Part shown: one piece after another, positions 1 through 7,440 of the stretch
Position numbering within the stretch: the first letter of the stretch is position 1
How the letters are laid out: each line of letters starts with the position of its first letter
Assembly (NCBI GenBank): GCA_902786615.1
Contig: CADADE010000018.1
Location: 1 to 59,641, forward strand
Reading direction: 5' to 3'
DNA length: 59,641 bases
DNA from: Oscillospiraceae bacterium
GTDB lineage: Bacteria; Bacillota_A; Clostridia; Oscillospirales; Oscillospiraceae
Position numbers and translations under genes: made by a program
The notes under the pieces: model-generated
Database searches by the model: none
The model's input: the letters and a program-made list of their open reading frames with translations, nothing else
What the model was told of the DNA's origin: nothing

Positions 1-255
1 TACTCGGCCTGGATGGACTACGCCGACATGCGGCGCAGGATGCGCCGGGCCGTGGCCACCGTGAACACCGTGACGCGCTGCTGCTCGACGCTGGATCAGT
101 GCTCCAAGGGCAGCAGGGAGTACAAGATCGGGATGCTGCACAAGGCCACCGACCGGAGCTGGCGCGGTCTGTTCCCGCTGGAGGCCGGAGATGAAGGCTT
201 CTCCCCAGCCCCGGCAGTCCAGGCCCCAGGTGAGGAGGCAGAGGTATGGTTGTAA
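1..255 (+). CDS. Partial phage protein, C-terminal part only
   Basis: The reading frame is open from base 1 and ends at 255, so the start lies before the window. The visible part is about 84 residues. It is rich in Arg and Cys in its first half and has a Pro/Ala-rich tail. It overlaps the helicase start by 10 bases, as is usual for translationally coupled phage early genes. I do not recognise a family. A role in replication is suggested only by its position. Confidence 0.5.
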   Translation, partial: YSAWMDYADMRRRMRRAVATVNTVTRCCSTLDQCSKGSREYKIGMLHKATDRSWRGLFPLEAGDEGFSPAPAVQAPGEEAEVWL

Positions 256-1565
256 AAGAGCTTGCCGGGGACGCATGGGTGGAGGCCCAGGCCGGCGTGC
301 TCGGCGCGCTGCTGCTATGGCCGGACGAGATGGCCGGGAAGATCTTCCACAGCGCCATGGCCAGCTATTTCGGCGATTCTTCTTTGAAGCACCTTTTCGA
401 GGCCGCGCACGATTTGTGGATCAGCGGCAAGCCAATCGACCCGGTGACCGTGCTGCACGCCGCCGGAGGCGCACACAAGGAGACGGTCAAATCCTGCATG
501 GACGCAGCGCCGGTACGCGCCAATGTGGACGAGTACCTGCACATCCTGCGCGACGAGGCCAGGCTCTACCAGATCCGCATGGCGGCATCAGAACTCTCCT
601 GGGCCAAGGGCATGGAGGACGCGATGGCGGCCTACGAGAAAATGGGCCAGCTGCTGCGCGAGACCGACACCATCGAGGACGTCAGCTGGGAGGAGATGGT
701 GGGCCATTACCTGGACAGGATGAATGACCCGTCTCCCCCGAACTACCTCACATGGGGGATCCCGGCGCTGGACGAGACGCTGTGCGTGTCCCCTGGCGAT
801 TTTTGTGTGCTGGCAGCCGACAGCTCTGTCGGCAAGACGGCTTTGGCTTTGCAGTTTGCCTACCACATAGCGGCTACGGGCAGGAAGACCCTGTTCTTTT
901 CGCTGGAAACCCCGAAGGAAAAGCTGGAGGACCGCCTCATGGCCGAGAATCAGGTGGCCGCCATTCCGATGCAGCGCACCAAGAAGAAAGCACTCACCAA
1001 TGCCGACTATCTGCGCGCCGGCGACACCGGCGTGAAGTCCGAGAAGGTTCCTCTGCGCGTGATCCGCCGGGCGGAGACGCTGCCGCAGATCCAGAACCGG
1101 ATTATCATGCACAACGCCGACGTGGTGTTCATCGACTACCTGCAGATCATCCGGCACAAGGGCTCCAGCCGCTTCGAGATCGTGACGGAGATCGCCATGG
1201 AGCTGCACCGCATGGCCAACCGTCTGGGTGTGACCATCGTGGCACTAAGCCAGGTGACGCCGCCGGAGTCCGGCGAGATCACCATCCAGGACTTGCGTGA
1301 GTCCGGCCAGATCAAGAACGACGCCGAGATCATCCTGCTGATGATGAAGGACAAGACCTTCCCCGGCGCCCGCAAGCTCAAGATCGGCAAGGACAAGGAC
1401 GGCGCCACCAACAAAAGCCTGCTGCTGTCCTTCGACCCGCAGCACATGACGTTCTCTTATGCCAAGCGCAAAGAGGCCGCCCAGGTACCGGGACAGGGCG
1501 CGCCCATGTTCGACCTGGACGATGACGAAGGAGGTGGCAACCCCTTTGAATCCCTGCCCCTATAA
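246..1565 (+). CDS. DnaB-like replicative DNA helicase (phage)
   Basis: The 439-residue protein has the two-domain DnaB plan. An N-terminal helical domain fills about residues 8-110, and a RecA-like ATPase domain follows from about 155. The P-loop reads ADSSVGKTAL near residue 190. The Walker B strand VVFIDYLQII is near 295, followed by ALSQ (sensor/H4-type motif) near 330. DnaB family proteins unwind DNA at the replication fork as hexamers. The length matches phage and bacterial DnaB. No helicase loader gene is visible next to it. It heads the ParAB/Rep block, so it is likely the prophage's own replicative helicase. Confidence 0.9.
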   Translation: MVVKELAGDAWVEAQAGVLGALLLWPDEMAGKIFHSAMASYFGDSSLKHLFEAAHDLWISGKPIDPVTVLHAAGGAHKETVKSCMDAAPVRANVDEYLHILRDEARLYQIRMAASELSWAKGMEDAMAAYEKMGQLLRETDTIEDVSWEEMVGHYLDRMNDPSPPNYLTWGIPALDETLCVSPGDFCVLAADSSVGKTALALQFAYHIAATGRKTLFFSLETPKEKLEDRLMAENQVAAIPMQRTKKKALTNADYLRAGDTGVKSEKVPLRVIRRAETLPQIQNRIIMHNADVVFIDYLQIIRHKGSSRFEIVTEIAMELHRMANRLGVTIVALSQVTPPESGEITIQDLRESGQIKNDAEIILLMMKDKTFPGARKLKIGKDKDGATNKSLLLSFDPQHMTFSYAKRKEAAQVPGQGAPMFDLDDDEGGGNPFESLPL

Positions 1566-1743
1566 AATCGGCGACCAGGTGAAGTTCAAGCCCTCGGCAT
1601 ACGCCGAGAGCACCACCGGCTTCGGCGGCGCTCTGAACGTGGAGGTCGTCGGCACGGTGGTGCAGATCAACGAGCCGCACCGCTGGTACCGCGCCAGCTA
1701 CGAGACCCCGCAGGGCGCCGGATCCGAGACATTCAAGTATTAA
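1522..1743 (+). CDS. Small phage protein of unknown function
   Basis: This 73-residue protein overlaps the end of the helicase gene by 44 bases in another frame. The ATG at 1522 is preceded by weak purines only. The core reads YKIGDQVKFKPSAYAES then VVGTVVQINEPHRWYRASY, a beta-rich SH3-barrel-like pattern found in many small phage proteins. I cannot assign a function. The start is uncertain, because a shorter product from a later codon is possible. Confidence 0.5.
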   Translation: MTKEVATPLNPCPYKIGDQVKFKPSAYAESTTGFGGALNVEVVGTVVQINEPHRWYRASYETPQGAGSETFKY

Positions 1744-1745
1744 AA

Positions 1746-1862
1746 ACCGGGGCAAAGCCCAGCGCAAGCGGGTTTGACCCGGAGAGGAAAAAGGAAGGAG
1801 CAGAGCGCAGACTTCGCCGCCTCGGCGGAGGCGGAGCGGCGCGGCGCGAGTTTCTTTTGACG
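1746..1862 (+). repeat. Structured ~118-bp repeat, copy A (intraphage)
   Basis: This non-coding stretch between the helicase module and parA has two parts. The first is a hairpin, arms CCGGGGCAAAGCCC and GGGTTTGACCCGG, around AGCGCAAGC. The second is a conserved block with GGAAAAAGGA, GCAGAGCGCAG, a second hairpin (CGCC/GGCG type), CGGAGCGGCGCG and an end TTCTTTTGACG. The same block lies twice in the host tRNA array (31264-31384 and 31493-31612). Stem 1 differs in sequence between copies but stays paired. The ribosome site of parA follows at once. Confidence 0.7.
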
Positions 1863-1883
1863 AAAGGAGACCACGAAGACATC

Positions 1884-2642
1884 ATGAAAATTTACGCTGT
1901 AGCAAACTTCAAGGGCGGTGTGGCGAAGACCACGACCGTCATCAACCTTGCGGCCCAGATGGCGCGGGACGGCGACCGCGTCCTCGCCATCGACGCCGAC
2001 GCCCAGCACAACCTGACGGACTTCTACTGCCCGGACTGGGACGGCATCACGCTGACGGACGTGCTGACCGGGCAGGCCGACCCCGTGCCGGATCGCAATA
2101 TCGCGCACACGGCCTATGAAAACCTCGACCTGCTGTGCGCCGACATGCGGCTTTTAACGCTGGATCTGGCAGCGATCCTCAGCGCCGCCGACGGCCAGGA
2201 TCTGCGCCTGTTCGACTTCATCCGCGAGGTGCGCGAACGCGACGACTACGACTACGTCATTATCGACTGCCCGCCATCGTTCACGGCCTCATCCGTGGCG
2301 GCGCTGGTATGCTGCGACGAGGTGATCCTGCCGGTCAAGGCGGACGCGTTTTCCCGCGCCGGTGCGCTGGAGATGATCCAACAGGTCAGGAGCCTCGGCG
2401 CCTACCACATCGCGCCCCGTTTCCGCGTGCTGGCAACGATGGCCGACCGCAGCCGCCTGTCCCGGCAGGCCCGCGACCTTTTGAAGGCCGACGGACTGGA
2501 CGTGTTCGAGACCGAGATCCATGCCAGCGTGTGCGTGGGCGAGTCCACCTTCAAGCGCATGCCCCTCTACGAGTATGTCCCGAGATCCCGCGTCGCCCAG
2601 GACTACGAGCAGCTTCTGAAGGAGGTGCGCGAGAATGAGTAA
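1884..2642 (+). CDS. parA: ParA-family partition ATPase (phage copy)
   Basis: The 252-residue protein carries a deviant Walker A motif, KGGVAKTT, at about residues 10-17. It also has IDADAQHN (A'/switch I region, ~41-48) and Walker B DYVIIDCPPS near 125. ParA ATPases bind DNA non-specifically and move ParB-parS complexes, so this gene points to active segregation of an extrachromosomal phage form. The start is set at the ATG that gives MKIYAVANFKGG. AAAGGAGA lies 13 bases upstream, a long spacing, and a TTG at 1857 is an alternative. The gene overlaps parB by 8 bases. Confidence 0.88.
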   Translation: MKIYAVANFKGGVAKTTTVINLAAQMARDGDRVLAIDADAQHNLTDFYCPDWDGITLTDVLTGQADPVPDRNIAHTAYENLDLLCADMRLLTLDLAAILSAADGQDLRLFDFIREVRERDDYDYVIIDCPPSFTASSVAALVCCDEVILPVKADAFSRAGALEMIQQVRSLGAYHIAPRFRVLATMADRSRLSRQARDLLKADGLDVFETEIHASVCVGESTFKRMPLYEYVPRSRVAQDYEQLLKEVRENE

Positions 2643-3972
2643 GCGCCCCTTTACCATCGGCGAGGAGCTCAAGAAGGCGGGCGTGCCCGGAATGGACACG
2701 GGTCTTGAGCAGATCGAGTACATCCCGATTGACAAAATCGACCCGGACGACCGGAACTTCTACTCGGTCGACGATGTGTCTGAGCTTGCGGCCAGTATCG
2801 AGCTTGTGGGCCTGCAGCAGCCGCTGCGCGTGCGCAGCGGAGAGCGCGGTCACGTCACTGTCGTGTCCGGCCACCGGCGCCGGGCGGCCATCCTCCTGAT
2901 CCGCGACGGCGGCAGCGCGATGTTCGAGCGCGGCGTGCCCTGCATCCGGGAGCGCGGCGATGTGTCGAAGGAGTGGCAGGAGCTGAAGCTGATCTACGGC
3001 AACAGCGCCACGCGCATCCTGAGCGCGTCGGAGATCTCCATCCAGTCCGAGAAGGTGACGGAAATCCTCGGCAAGCTGGAGGAGCAGGGCGTGAAATTCC
3101 CCGGCCGGACACGCGACCACGTGGCTGCCATCCTCCAGACGAGCAAGTCCCGCGTCGGACGGCTGCACGCCATCCGGGCAAACCTGGTGCCGGAGCTGCT
3201 GCAGGAGTTTGACGGCGGCGGCCTGGGCGAGACGGTGGCATACAGGCTCAGCCAGGAGGAGGCCACGGTGCAGCACGACCTCGCCGCCCGTCTCGGCCCC
3301 GCCGTGCGCGGTCTGACCGGCGACAGCGCCGAGAAGGTTCTCGGCCAGATCAAGCAGCCGCTGGTGACCAAGCCGCCGGAACCGGATCCCAACAAAGCGA
3401 TTGACGGCCTCAAGCGGTACTTGGACGAACGCGAGAAGGAAGACCGGGAGTTCTGGCACCTCATGCAGAAGATCGCCGACGACGTGCTGATGCGCAGCTT
3501 TTCCGCCGGTGCCGGTCTGAACCGCAAGAACAACATCGACTCCATGCGGCTCGACCTGCGCTCCACGGGAAACTGGAACGGCAGCCCCTCCACCTGGGGC
3601 GGCAGCAACAAGGGCATGGCCATCGGCGTGGGCCAGAAGATCACCCGCACCTGGACGGAGGTCTACGATGCGGTTGCGGCCATCGCAATCAACCGCTGCC
3701 GGCAGGCGATGGTGGACACAAAGGCCAAGCGGAACGTGAGGCCCAGGGAGGACGTGCCCGCAGTGGGCACCATCGAGGCAGCATGGCGTACCGGGACGCC
3801 GCCGCGGGACGGGCGCTATTTTGCCCGGATCGACATGCAAGATGGCCGCATCCATGAGGCCGCAGCAGAATACCGCGCTGGTAACTGGTTTGTGTTCAAT
3901 TCCCCGCTGCATTTGAGCTTCAAGGTTATCGGCTGGTGGCCGCTGCCGGGCAAAATGGAGAAGGAGGCATGA
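2635..3972 (+). CDS. parB: ParB-family partition protein with DUF551-like C-terminus
   Basis: The 445-residue protein has an N-terminal ParB/Sulfiredoxin-like domain (about residues 22-115) with the nucleotide-binding signature VVSGHRRRAA. A helix-turn-helix-like middle follows (about 130-230). Such proteins bind parS and, in known ParB, use CTP to slide along DNA. The protein is longer than typical ParB. Residues ~370-440 (YFARIDMQDGR ... VIGWWPLP) resemble the small phage DUF551 family, whose hallmark is a terminal W-x-PLP. This looks like a fusion. It overlaps parA (8 bases) and the next gene (4 bases, ATGA), so the block is one operon. Confidence 0.85.
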   Translation: MSKRPFTIGEELKKAGVPGMDTGLEQIEYIPIDKIDPDDRNFYSVDDVSELAASIELVGLQQPLRVRSGERGHVTVVSGHRRRAAILLIRDGGSAMFERGVPCIRERGDVSKEWQELKLIYGNSATRILSASEISIQSEKVTEILGKLEEQGVKFPGRTRDHVAAILQTSKSRVGRLHAIRANLVPELLQEFDGGGLGETVAYRLSQEEATVQHDLAARLGPAVRGLTGDSAEKVLGQIKQPLVTKPPEPDPNKAIDGLKRYLDEREKEDREFWHLMQKIADDVLMRSFSAGAGLNRKNNIDSMRLDLRSTGNWNGSPSTWGGSNKGMAIGVGQKITRTWTEVYDAVAAIAINRCRQAMVDTKAKRNVRPREDVPAVGTIEAAWRTGTPPRDGRYFARIDMQDGRIHEAAAEYRAGNWFVFNSPLHLSFKVIGWWPLPGKMEKEA

Positions 3973-4241
3973 GCATGAAGGATTCAAAGGACGCCATTGT
4001 CGAGAAAATCCTCAACGACGTTTCGCAGGAGGTGAGCTACAAGGTGGGCGACATCATCATGGGATATCCTGCCCCACTGAACATCGTGGCCCTCGCCGCC
4101 CTGCAAAGCATTGTGACGGCATCGCTGCCGACCATGAATAAGAAACAGCGGGAGATCTTCGACATGGTGCTTGCGCGCACGACTGTTGTGACCATACCGC
4201 CGGAAATGGATCCGCGCAAGAAGAGAGGGCCGACGTCGTGA
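3969..4241 (+). CDS. Small phage protein, paralogue of the 4404 gene
   Basis: The 90-residue protein starts at an ATG overlapping the parB stop, with AAGGAGG just upstream. It is predicted to be helical. It aligns over about 60 residues with the protein at 4404-4640: both have a conserved core of the type P-x-x-x-x-ALAALQSIV / P-V-AMAALRLSV followed by a TM-x-x-x-x-R-x-I segment. A tandem duplication is likely. I do not recognise the family. Confidence 0.6.
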   Translation: MSMKDSKDAIVEKILNDVSQEVSYKVGDIIMGYPAPLNIVALAALQSIVTASLPTMNKKQREIFDMVLARTTVVTIPPEMDPRKKRGPTS

Positions 4242-4243
4242 AA

Positions 4244-4411
4244 ATGTCAGGTAAAAAGCTAACACCGGAGGAGGCGGCCAGAGCGCTGCGCTGCTGCGCG
4301 TGCGACATGCCGCGCTGCTGGGAGTGTCCTGCGCGGGATTTCCCCTGCTGCCACACCAAGGTGAAGATCCGGGCGGCCGAGCTGCTGGAGGAGGTGGCGG
4401 AGCATGACTGA
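4244..4411 (+). CDS. Cysteine-rich micro-protein (55 aa)
   Basis: The frame ATG 4244 to TGA 4409-4411 gives 55 residues. CCAC, CWEC and CC clusters make 7 cysteines plus a His, a likely zinc-binding knuckle. It begins 2 bases after the previous stop and overlaps the next start by 8 bases, which fits the spacing of its neighbours. The function is unknown. A GTG at 4238 could extend it by two residues. Confidence 0.55.
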   Translation: MSGKKLTPEEAARALRCCACDMPRCWECPARDFPCCHTKVKIRAAELLEEVAEHD

Positions 4412-4640
4412 GGACGTTTTGGTCAAGAAGCTTAACATCTTGTGCCAGGCCGCCAGTCAGGTCGTAGCCGATGTTTACAACGCCACGCCCATCTCTTTCC
4501 GCCCGGTGGCCATGGCTGCTCTCCGTCTGAGCGTGGAGTCGGCGGTGGCCACCATGAGCGAGAGCGACCGCGCGATCTACGCCCAGGCCATGGGCTGCAT
4601 GGAGCTGGTGGCAATCAAAAAAGAGAGGAGGGTGCCATGA
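4404..4640 (+). CDS. Small phage protein, paralogue of the 3969 gene
   Basis: The 78-residue protein is similar in length, helical character and core motif (AMAALRLSVESAVATM) to the 90-residue protein encoded at 3969. The two flank the cysteine-rich micro-gene. GGAGGTGG lies about 8 bases before the ATG. It overlaps both neighbours. The function is unknown. Confidence 0.6.
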   Translation: MTEDVLVKKLNILCQAASQVVADVYNATPISFRPVAMAALRLSVESAVATMSESDRAIYAQAMGCMELVAIKKERRVP

Positions 4641-4807
4641 TGGACTGGGAAGCTGCAGAGAGCCATGTGCGCAATCTGCTCATGGAGTATGAGAAAATCG
4701 GTTTCCCCGGTATGCTGGGCGCTGCCCGCTTGTCCACGCTCATCGAGCTGTGCGAGGACGGCGACAGATCGGAGGCGCTGTACGAGGCGATGATGAGCGC
4801 GGAATGA
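4637..4807 (+). CDS. Small acidic phage protein (56 aa)
   Basis: The ATG at 4637 overlaps the preceding TGA in the form ATGATG, with GAGGAGGG upstream. The product starts MMDWEAAESHVRNLL and is acidic and helical, ending EALYEAMMSAE. It is one of a chain of genes joined by 4-base overlaps. The family is unknown. Confidence 0.55.
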   Translation: MMDWEAAESHVRNLLMEYEKIGFPGMLGAARLSTLIELCEDGDRSEALYEAMMSAE

Positions 4808-5013
4808 AGATCAAATTCACCAAGTACAAGCGCCGGCCGAATGACAAGGATTATGCGACCGACGCTGCCGGAGATCCCCTCTATCGCCTGAGCATCGACG
4901 GGGAACCCGTCCGGGAAGGACTCACCCTGGACGAGGTGGTTGAGGCGATCAATCGCCGGGATGAGGAGACCATGCGGCCGCTGCAGGCGGCAGAGGGAGG
5001 CGGCTGTCTGTGA
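4804..5013 (+). CDS. Small phage protein (69 aa)
   Basis: The ATG at 4804 overlaps the previous stop by 4 bases. The product begins MKIKFTKYKRRPNDKDY and continues with a short beta hairpin and a helix (LTLDEVVEAINRRDEE), a shape typical of small phage accessory proteins. No known motif is seen. Confidence 0.55.
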   Translation: MKIKFTKYKRRPNDKDYATDAAGDPLYRLSIDGEPVREGLTLDEVVEAINRRDEETMRPLQAAEGGGCL

Positions 5014-5180
5014 GACGCTATTGCAATGTGTTCTTTTGTGGCAAGCGGCGCGACTTTGTATGCTGCGCGACCTGTCAGAGCAGAGGCCGGTGCAAGACCC
5101 GCTGTCTCAATGATCCATGCCGCTGCCGCCTGGAGGACGTGAGGCGACGAGGAGAGGAGCCGAAGGTGATGAGCCGGTGA
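5010..5180 (+). CDS. Cysteine-rich micro-protein (56 aa)
   Basis: GTG at 5010 overlaps the previous TGA (GTGA). The product contains nine cysteines in 56 residues (CC, C-x2-C, C-x3-C and CRC patterns) and an Arg-rich tail. A compact metal-binding fold is likely. Such mini-proteins are common in Clostridia prophages next to replication genes. The function is unknown. Confidence 0.55.
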   Translation: MRRYCNVFFCGKRRDFVCCATCQSRGRCKTRCLNDPCRCRLEDVRRRGEEPKVMSR

Positions 5181-5362
5181 GGACCAAAAAGAGCAGCTAC
5201 CGGAATGCCCGGTATGATATGCTGCGGCGGTACAACTGCTGCACGGTGTGCAAGTGCCAGGATGAACGGACGAGAAACGGCGGCGCGCTGTGTGCGCGCT
5301 GCCTCTCAGAAAAGCGGCGAAAGGCCGAAGAGAGGAAAGGACAGACAAAATTATGCTTATAA
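5177..5362 (+). CDS. Small zinc-finger-like protein (61 aa)
   Basis: GTG at 5177 overlaps the previous stop by 4 bases. The protein has a CCTVCKC ... CARC arrangement (residues ~21-43), a plausible four-cysteine zinc site, between two basic helices. This suggests nucleic-acid binding, by inference only. It overlaps the next gene by 10 bases. Confidence 0.55.
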   Translation: MRTKKSSYRNARYDMLRRYNCCTVCKCQDERTRNGGALCARCLSEKRRKAEERKGQTKLCL

Positions 5363-5787
5363 AAATCGGTGATTGCTTTGTAGACCCGGCGGAGATCGCC
5401 ATGATCTGTGACAGCTATGACTCTCATCTTGAGGTGCAGCCGCAGATCTGCATACACCTGCGCCATGGCTCCGGCACATGGATCCACTCCACCATGGACG
5501 AGGCCGAGGCCGCGCTGATCGACGCCGGCGTCATCCAGGATCCCACCGCCGACGACGCGCCGGAGCTGACCGAGGAGGAGAAGACAGAGCTCACAAAAAT
5601 GGACGAGCTTGGTTTCAACTATATCGCCAGGGATGGCGACGGCAAGCTCTATGCCTACTTCGAGAAGCCCACCAAGGATGGCGCGTACTGGAACTCCAGG
5701 GACGGTCAGCCTGTCAAGCTCGTGGGAGACTTTGATTTCATCGACGATTCCGAGCCCTGGTCAATTGCCTGGCTCCTGTGCAAGTGA
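5353..5787 (+). CDS. Phage protein of unknown function (144 aa)
   Basis: The start is chosen at ATG 5353, which gives MLIKIGDCFVDPAEI and overlaps the previous gene by 10 bases. The N-terminal part looks beta-rich. A middle acidic helix (ELTEEEKTELTKMDELG) and a Tyr/Trp-rich C-terminal part follow. No family is recognised. It is the last gene of the first early operon; a promoter-like sequence and a hairpin follow. Confidence 0.6.
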   Translation: MLIKIGDCFVDPAEIAMICDSYDSHLEVQPQICIHLRHGSGTWIHSTMDEAEAALIDAGVIQDPTADDAPELTEEEKTELTKMDELGFNYIARDGDGKLYAYFEKPTKDGAYWNSRDGQPVKLVGDFDFIDDSEPWSIAWLLCK

Positions 5788-5808
5788 GACGCCGGTCAAC
5801 CTTCGGGC

Positions 5809-5838
5809 TTGACTTTTCCGCCGGGCGGCGGGTATCTT
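5809..5838 (+). promoter_or_regulatory. Candidate promoter for the rep gene
   Basis: TTGACT (5809-5814) and TATCTT (5833-5838) are separated by 18 bases in the only sizeable gap of the early region, just before the hairpin and the GTG start of the Rep-like gene. The match is moderate. Confidence 0.4.
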
Positions 5839-5867
5839 AAAGAACACACGAGGACGAGAGCCTTTAG

Positions 5868-5909
5868 GGCCACGGTCTGCATGAACGAGAGGAGAGGCAG
5901 GCCGTGGCC
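5868..5909 (+). promoter_or_regulatory. Translation-control hairpin over the rep start codon
   Basis: Arms GGCCACGG-T-CTGC (5868-5880) and GCAG-G-CCGTGGCC (5897-5909) pair over 12 base pairs. The 16-base loop holds the ribosome site GAGGAGAG (5889-5896), and the GTG start (5904-5906) lies inside the 3' arm. Such a structure would hide the start codon while exposing the Shine-Dalgarno. It looks like a regulator of rep translation, or a protein-binding site. Confidence 0.55.
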
Positions 5910-6743
5910 AAAATTCTCAAACTCATAGACGCAGGCGGGCTGCAGGTGGCAGCGCTCTATAACCGGCGCAGCGGGCGCGAGAGCCCCAAGGTGCGCGCCG
6001 CAAAGCAGAAGGCCAGCTCAGAGGCCCAGCGCCGCATGAATCGGATCTACTCCTATCAGAAGCTGGAACTCATGCTGGCGGCCAACTTCCCGCGCGCCGG
6101 CAGCGCCATGGTCTGCGCCGCCACCTTCGACGATGACCACATGCCCAAGAGCCGACAGGAGGCGCAGATGCGCTTCAAGTATTTCCTCAAGCTCCTGCGC
6201 CGGGAGCGCAAGGCCGAAGAGCTGCCGGAACCCGTCGTGTTCTGGGCGCCGGAGATCCTCAGCTCCGATTCCGGGCGGTGGCACTTCCACTTTGTCCTGG
6301 ACAACACCGGGCGCGATCTGGATATCATCCGCCGGTGCTGGATCTACGGCACCGAGATCGAGGCTGACAAGCTCCAGAAGCCCAGCCGGCTGCACTGCCC
6401 GAAGTGGATGGAGGAAGTCTCCGCGCAGGCAGGCGACGAGCCCGACAACCTGTACAAGGCCCTCGCCATCTACATGACCAAGGAGCTGCGCGAATGTCAG
6501 GAGTACGACTCCAAGCCCGGCCTGCACGGCTGGAGCTGCACCCGCAACGCCAGAAAGCCGGAGACCGAGACCATCACCGTGGACGACGACTACAAGCTCA
6601 CCGCGCCGGAGGGCAGCGAGGTACTGCTTGACGAGCACAAGGCCACACAGTACGCCAGCTGGCAGGTGCTCAAGTATTGCTACGACGGCAGCCGCCATCC
6701 GCTGCCGCCTCGCGCCCGGCGCAGGCGTCGGCGCTCGGCCTGA
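5904..6743 (+). CDS. HUH-like rolling-circle-type replication protein
   Basis: The 279-residue protein has an HxH motif in GRWHFHFVLD near residue 132. An upstream ATFDDDHMP strand fits the first motif of Rep proteins, and a downstream helix ALAIYMTKEL (~190) supplies a Tyr next to a Lys. Together these fit the HUH endonuclease plan, which nicks DNA through a tyrosine. The tail is very basic (RARRRRRR). The start is GTG 5904, after GAGGAGAG, buried in a hairpin. It probably initiates phage replication together with the DnaB-like helicase. The assignment rests on motifs alone and needs a profile search. Confidence 0.6.
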   Translation: MAKILKLIDAGGLQVAALYNRRSGRESPKVRAAKQKASSEAQRRMNRIYSYQKLELMLAANFPRAGSAMVCAATFDDDHMPKSRQEAQMRFKYFLKLLRRERKAEELPEPVVFWAPEILSSDSGRWHFHFVLDNTGRDLDIIRRCWIYGTEIEADKLQKPSRLHCPKWMEEVSAQAGDEPDNLYKALAIYMTKELRECQEYDSKPGLHGWSCTRNARKPETETITVDDDYKLTAPEGSEVLLDEHKATQYASWQVLKYCYDGSRHPLPPRARRRRRRSA

Positions 6744-6808
6744 CCTTTTTATTAAATTTTTCAGCCTTGAAACCAATATTATTCTCAGGAAAAAGAGGTG
6801 TGTTTGTC

Positions 6809-7018
6809 TTGCCAACTGCGTGCGTGCGTGATAAAATAATCCCGATCAAAGACGGGTGGGTCTCCTGCCCGATATGCAGCAACCGCCGCCTCAAGAAGAT
6901 CCGGCCAAGCGAGTCGGCCGACCTGGTGTATGTCCACTGCCGGGTCTGCAAAAACGATATACCCCTGACGCTTAAACAGGGCCAGTGCTTTCAGAGCCAG
7001 AGCCAGCGAGTCGTGTGA
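6809..7018 (+). CDS. Small zinc-ribbon (KTR-type) protein
   Basis: The product of about 69 residues contains CPIC-x16-VHCRVCKND, a two-knuckle zinc ribbon, ending TLKQGQ. Cysteine-rich KTR proteins of this type are common in Clostridia mobile elements and resemble Com-like translational regulators. The start is uncertain. TTG 6809 sits 8 bases after AGAGGTG, and GTG 6824 is an alternative. The 3' end of the gene forms the first arm of a terminator. Confidence 0.55.
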   Translation: MPTACVRDKIIPIKDGWVSCPICSNRRLKKIRPSESADLVYVHCRVCKNDIPLTLKQGQCFQSQSQRVV

Positions 7019-7049
7019 TTTGTCACACGCTGCTGGCTCTGGCTTTTTG
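6995..7049 (+). terminator. Intrinsic terminator after the KTR gene
   Basis: AGCCAGAGCCAGC (6995-7007) pairs perfectly with GCTGGCTCTGGCT (7032-7044), with an inner GTGTG/CACAC stem and a following T run. The 5' arm overlaps the last codons of the KTR gene. It should end early transcription before the HNH/terminase block. Confidence 0.8.
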
Positions 7050-7071
7050 TTTTTCCGCGGAGGTGATCATC

Positions 7072-7440
7072 GTGGCCATGCTGCCACTCAAACCGTGTCG
7101 GCATCCGGGCTGCCCGGTGCTGACGCGCGAGGGCTGGTGTCCGAAGCATAAGCCGCAGCACAAGCGGCGCGTGTCCGCTGCGTACCACGCCTGGTACAAT
7201 CTGCCGATCTGGAAGGATCGGCTGCGGCCTGATCATCTGCTGCGTGAGCCGTTCTGCCGCGAGTGCGCCAGGGCCGGGATCAGAGTGCGGGCCACGGTCG
7301 TGGATCACATCAAGCCGCATCGCGGTGACTGGGCGCTGTTCACAGACGAGAGCAACTTCCAGAGCCTGTGCAAGTTTCACCACGACCAGAAGACAGCGCG
7401 GGAGATGGCGCAGGATCGGCGCGAAATCGGGCCGTTTTGA
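7072..7440 (+). CDS. HNH endonuclease (phage packaging-associated)
   Basis: The protein of about 122 residues has an N-terminal Cys/His site (CRHPGCPVLT ... CPKH). The HNH core is DHIKPHRGDWALFTDESNFQ followed by SLCKFHHDQKT, with the usual second CxxC pair (C-x2-C). HNH nucleases encoded just before terminase genes help cohesive-end phages cut at cos. GTG 7072 is preferred over ATG 7078 because GGAGGTGAT lies about 6 bases upstream. Confidence 0.85.
   Translation: MAMLPLKPCRHPGCPVLTREGWCPKHKPQHKRRVSAAYHAWYNLPIWKDRLRPDHLLREPFCRECARAGIRVRATVVDHIKPHRGDWALFTDESNFQSLCKFHHDQKTAREMAQDRREIGPF

Noticed and set aside
2551..3987. 478-residue minus-strand open frame opposite parB
   Set aside because: It is antisense to a motif-bearing gene, with no recognisable domains and no promoter or ribosome site.
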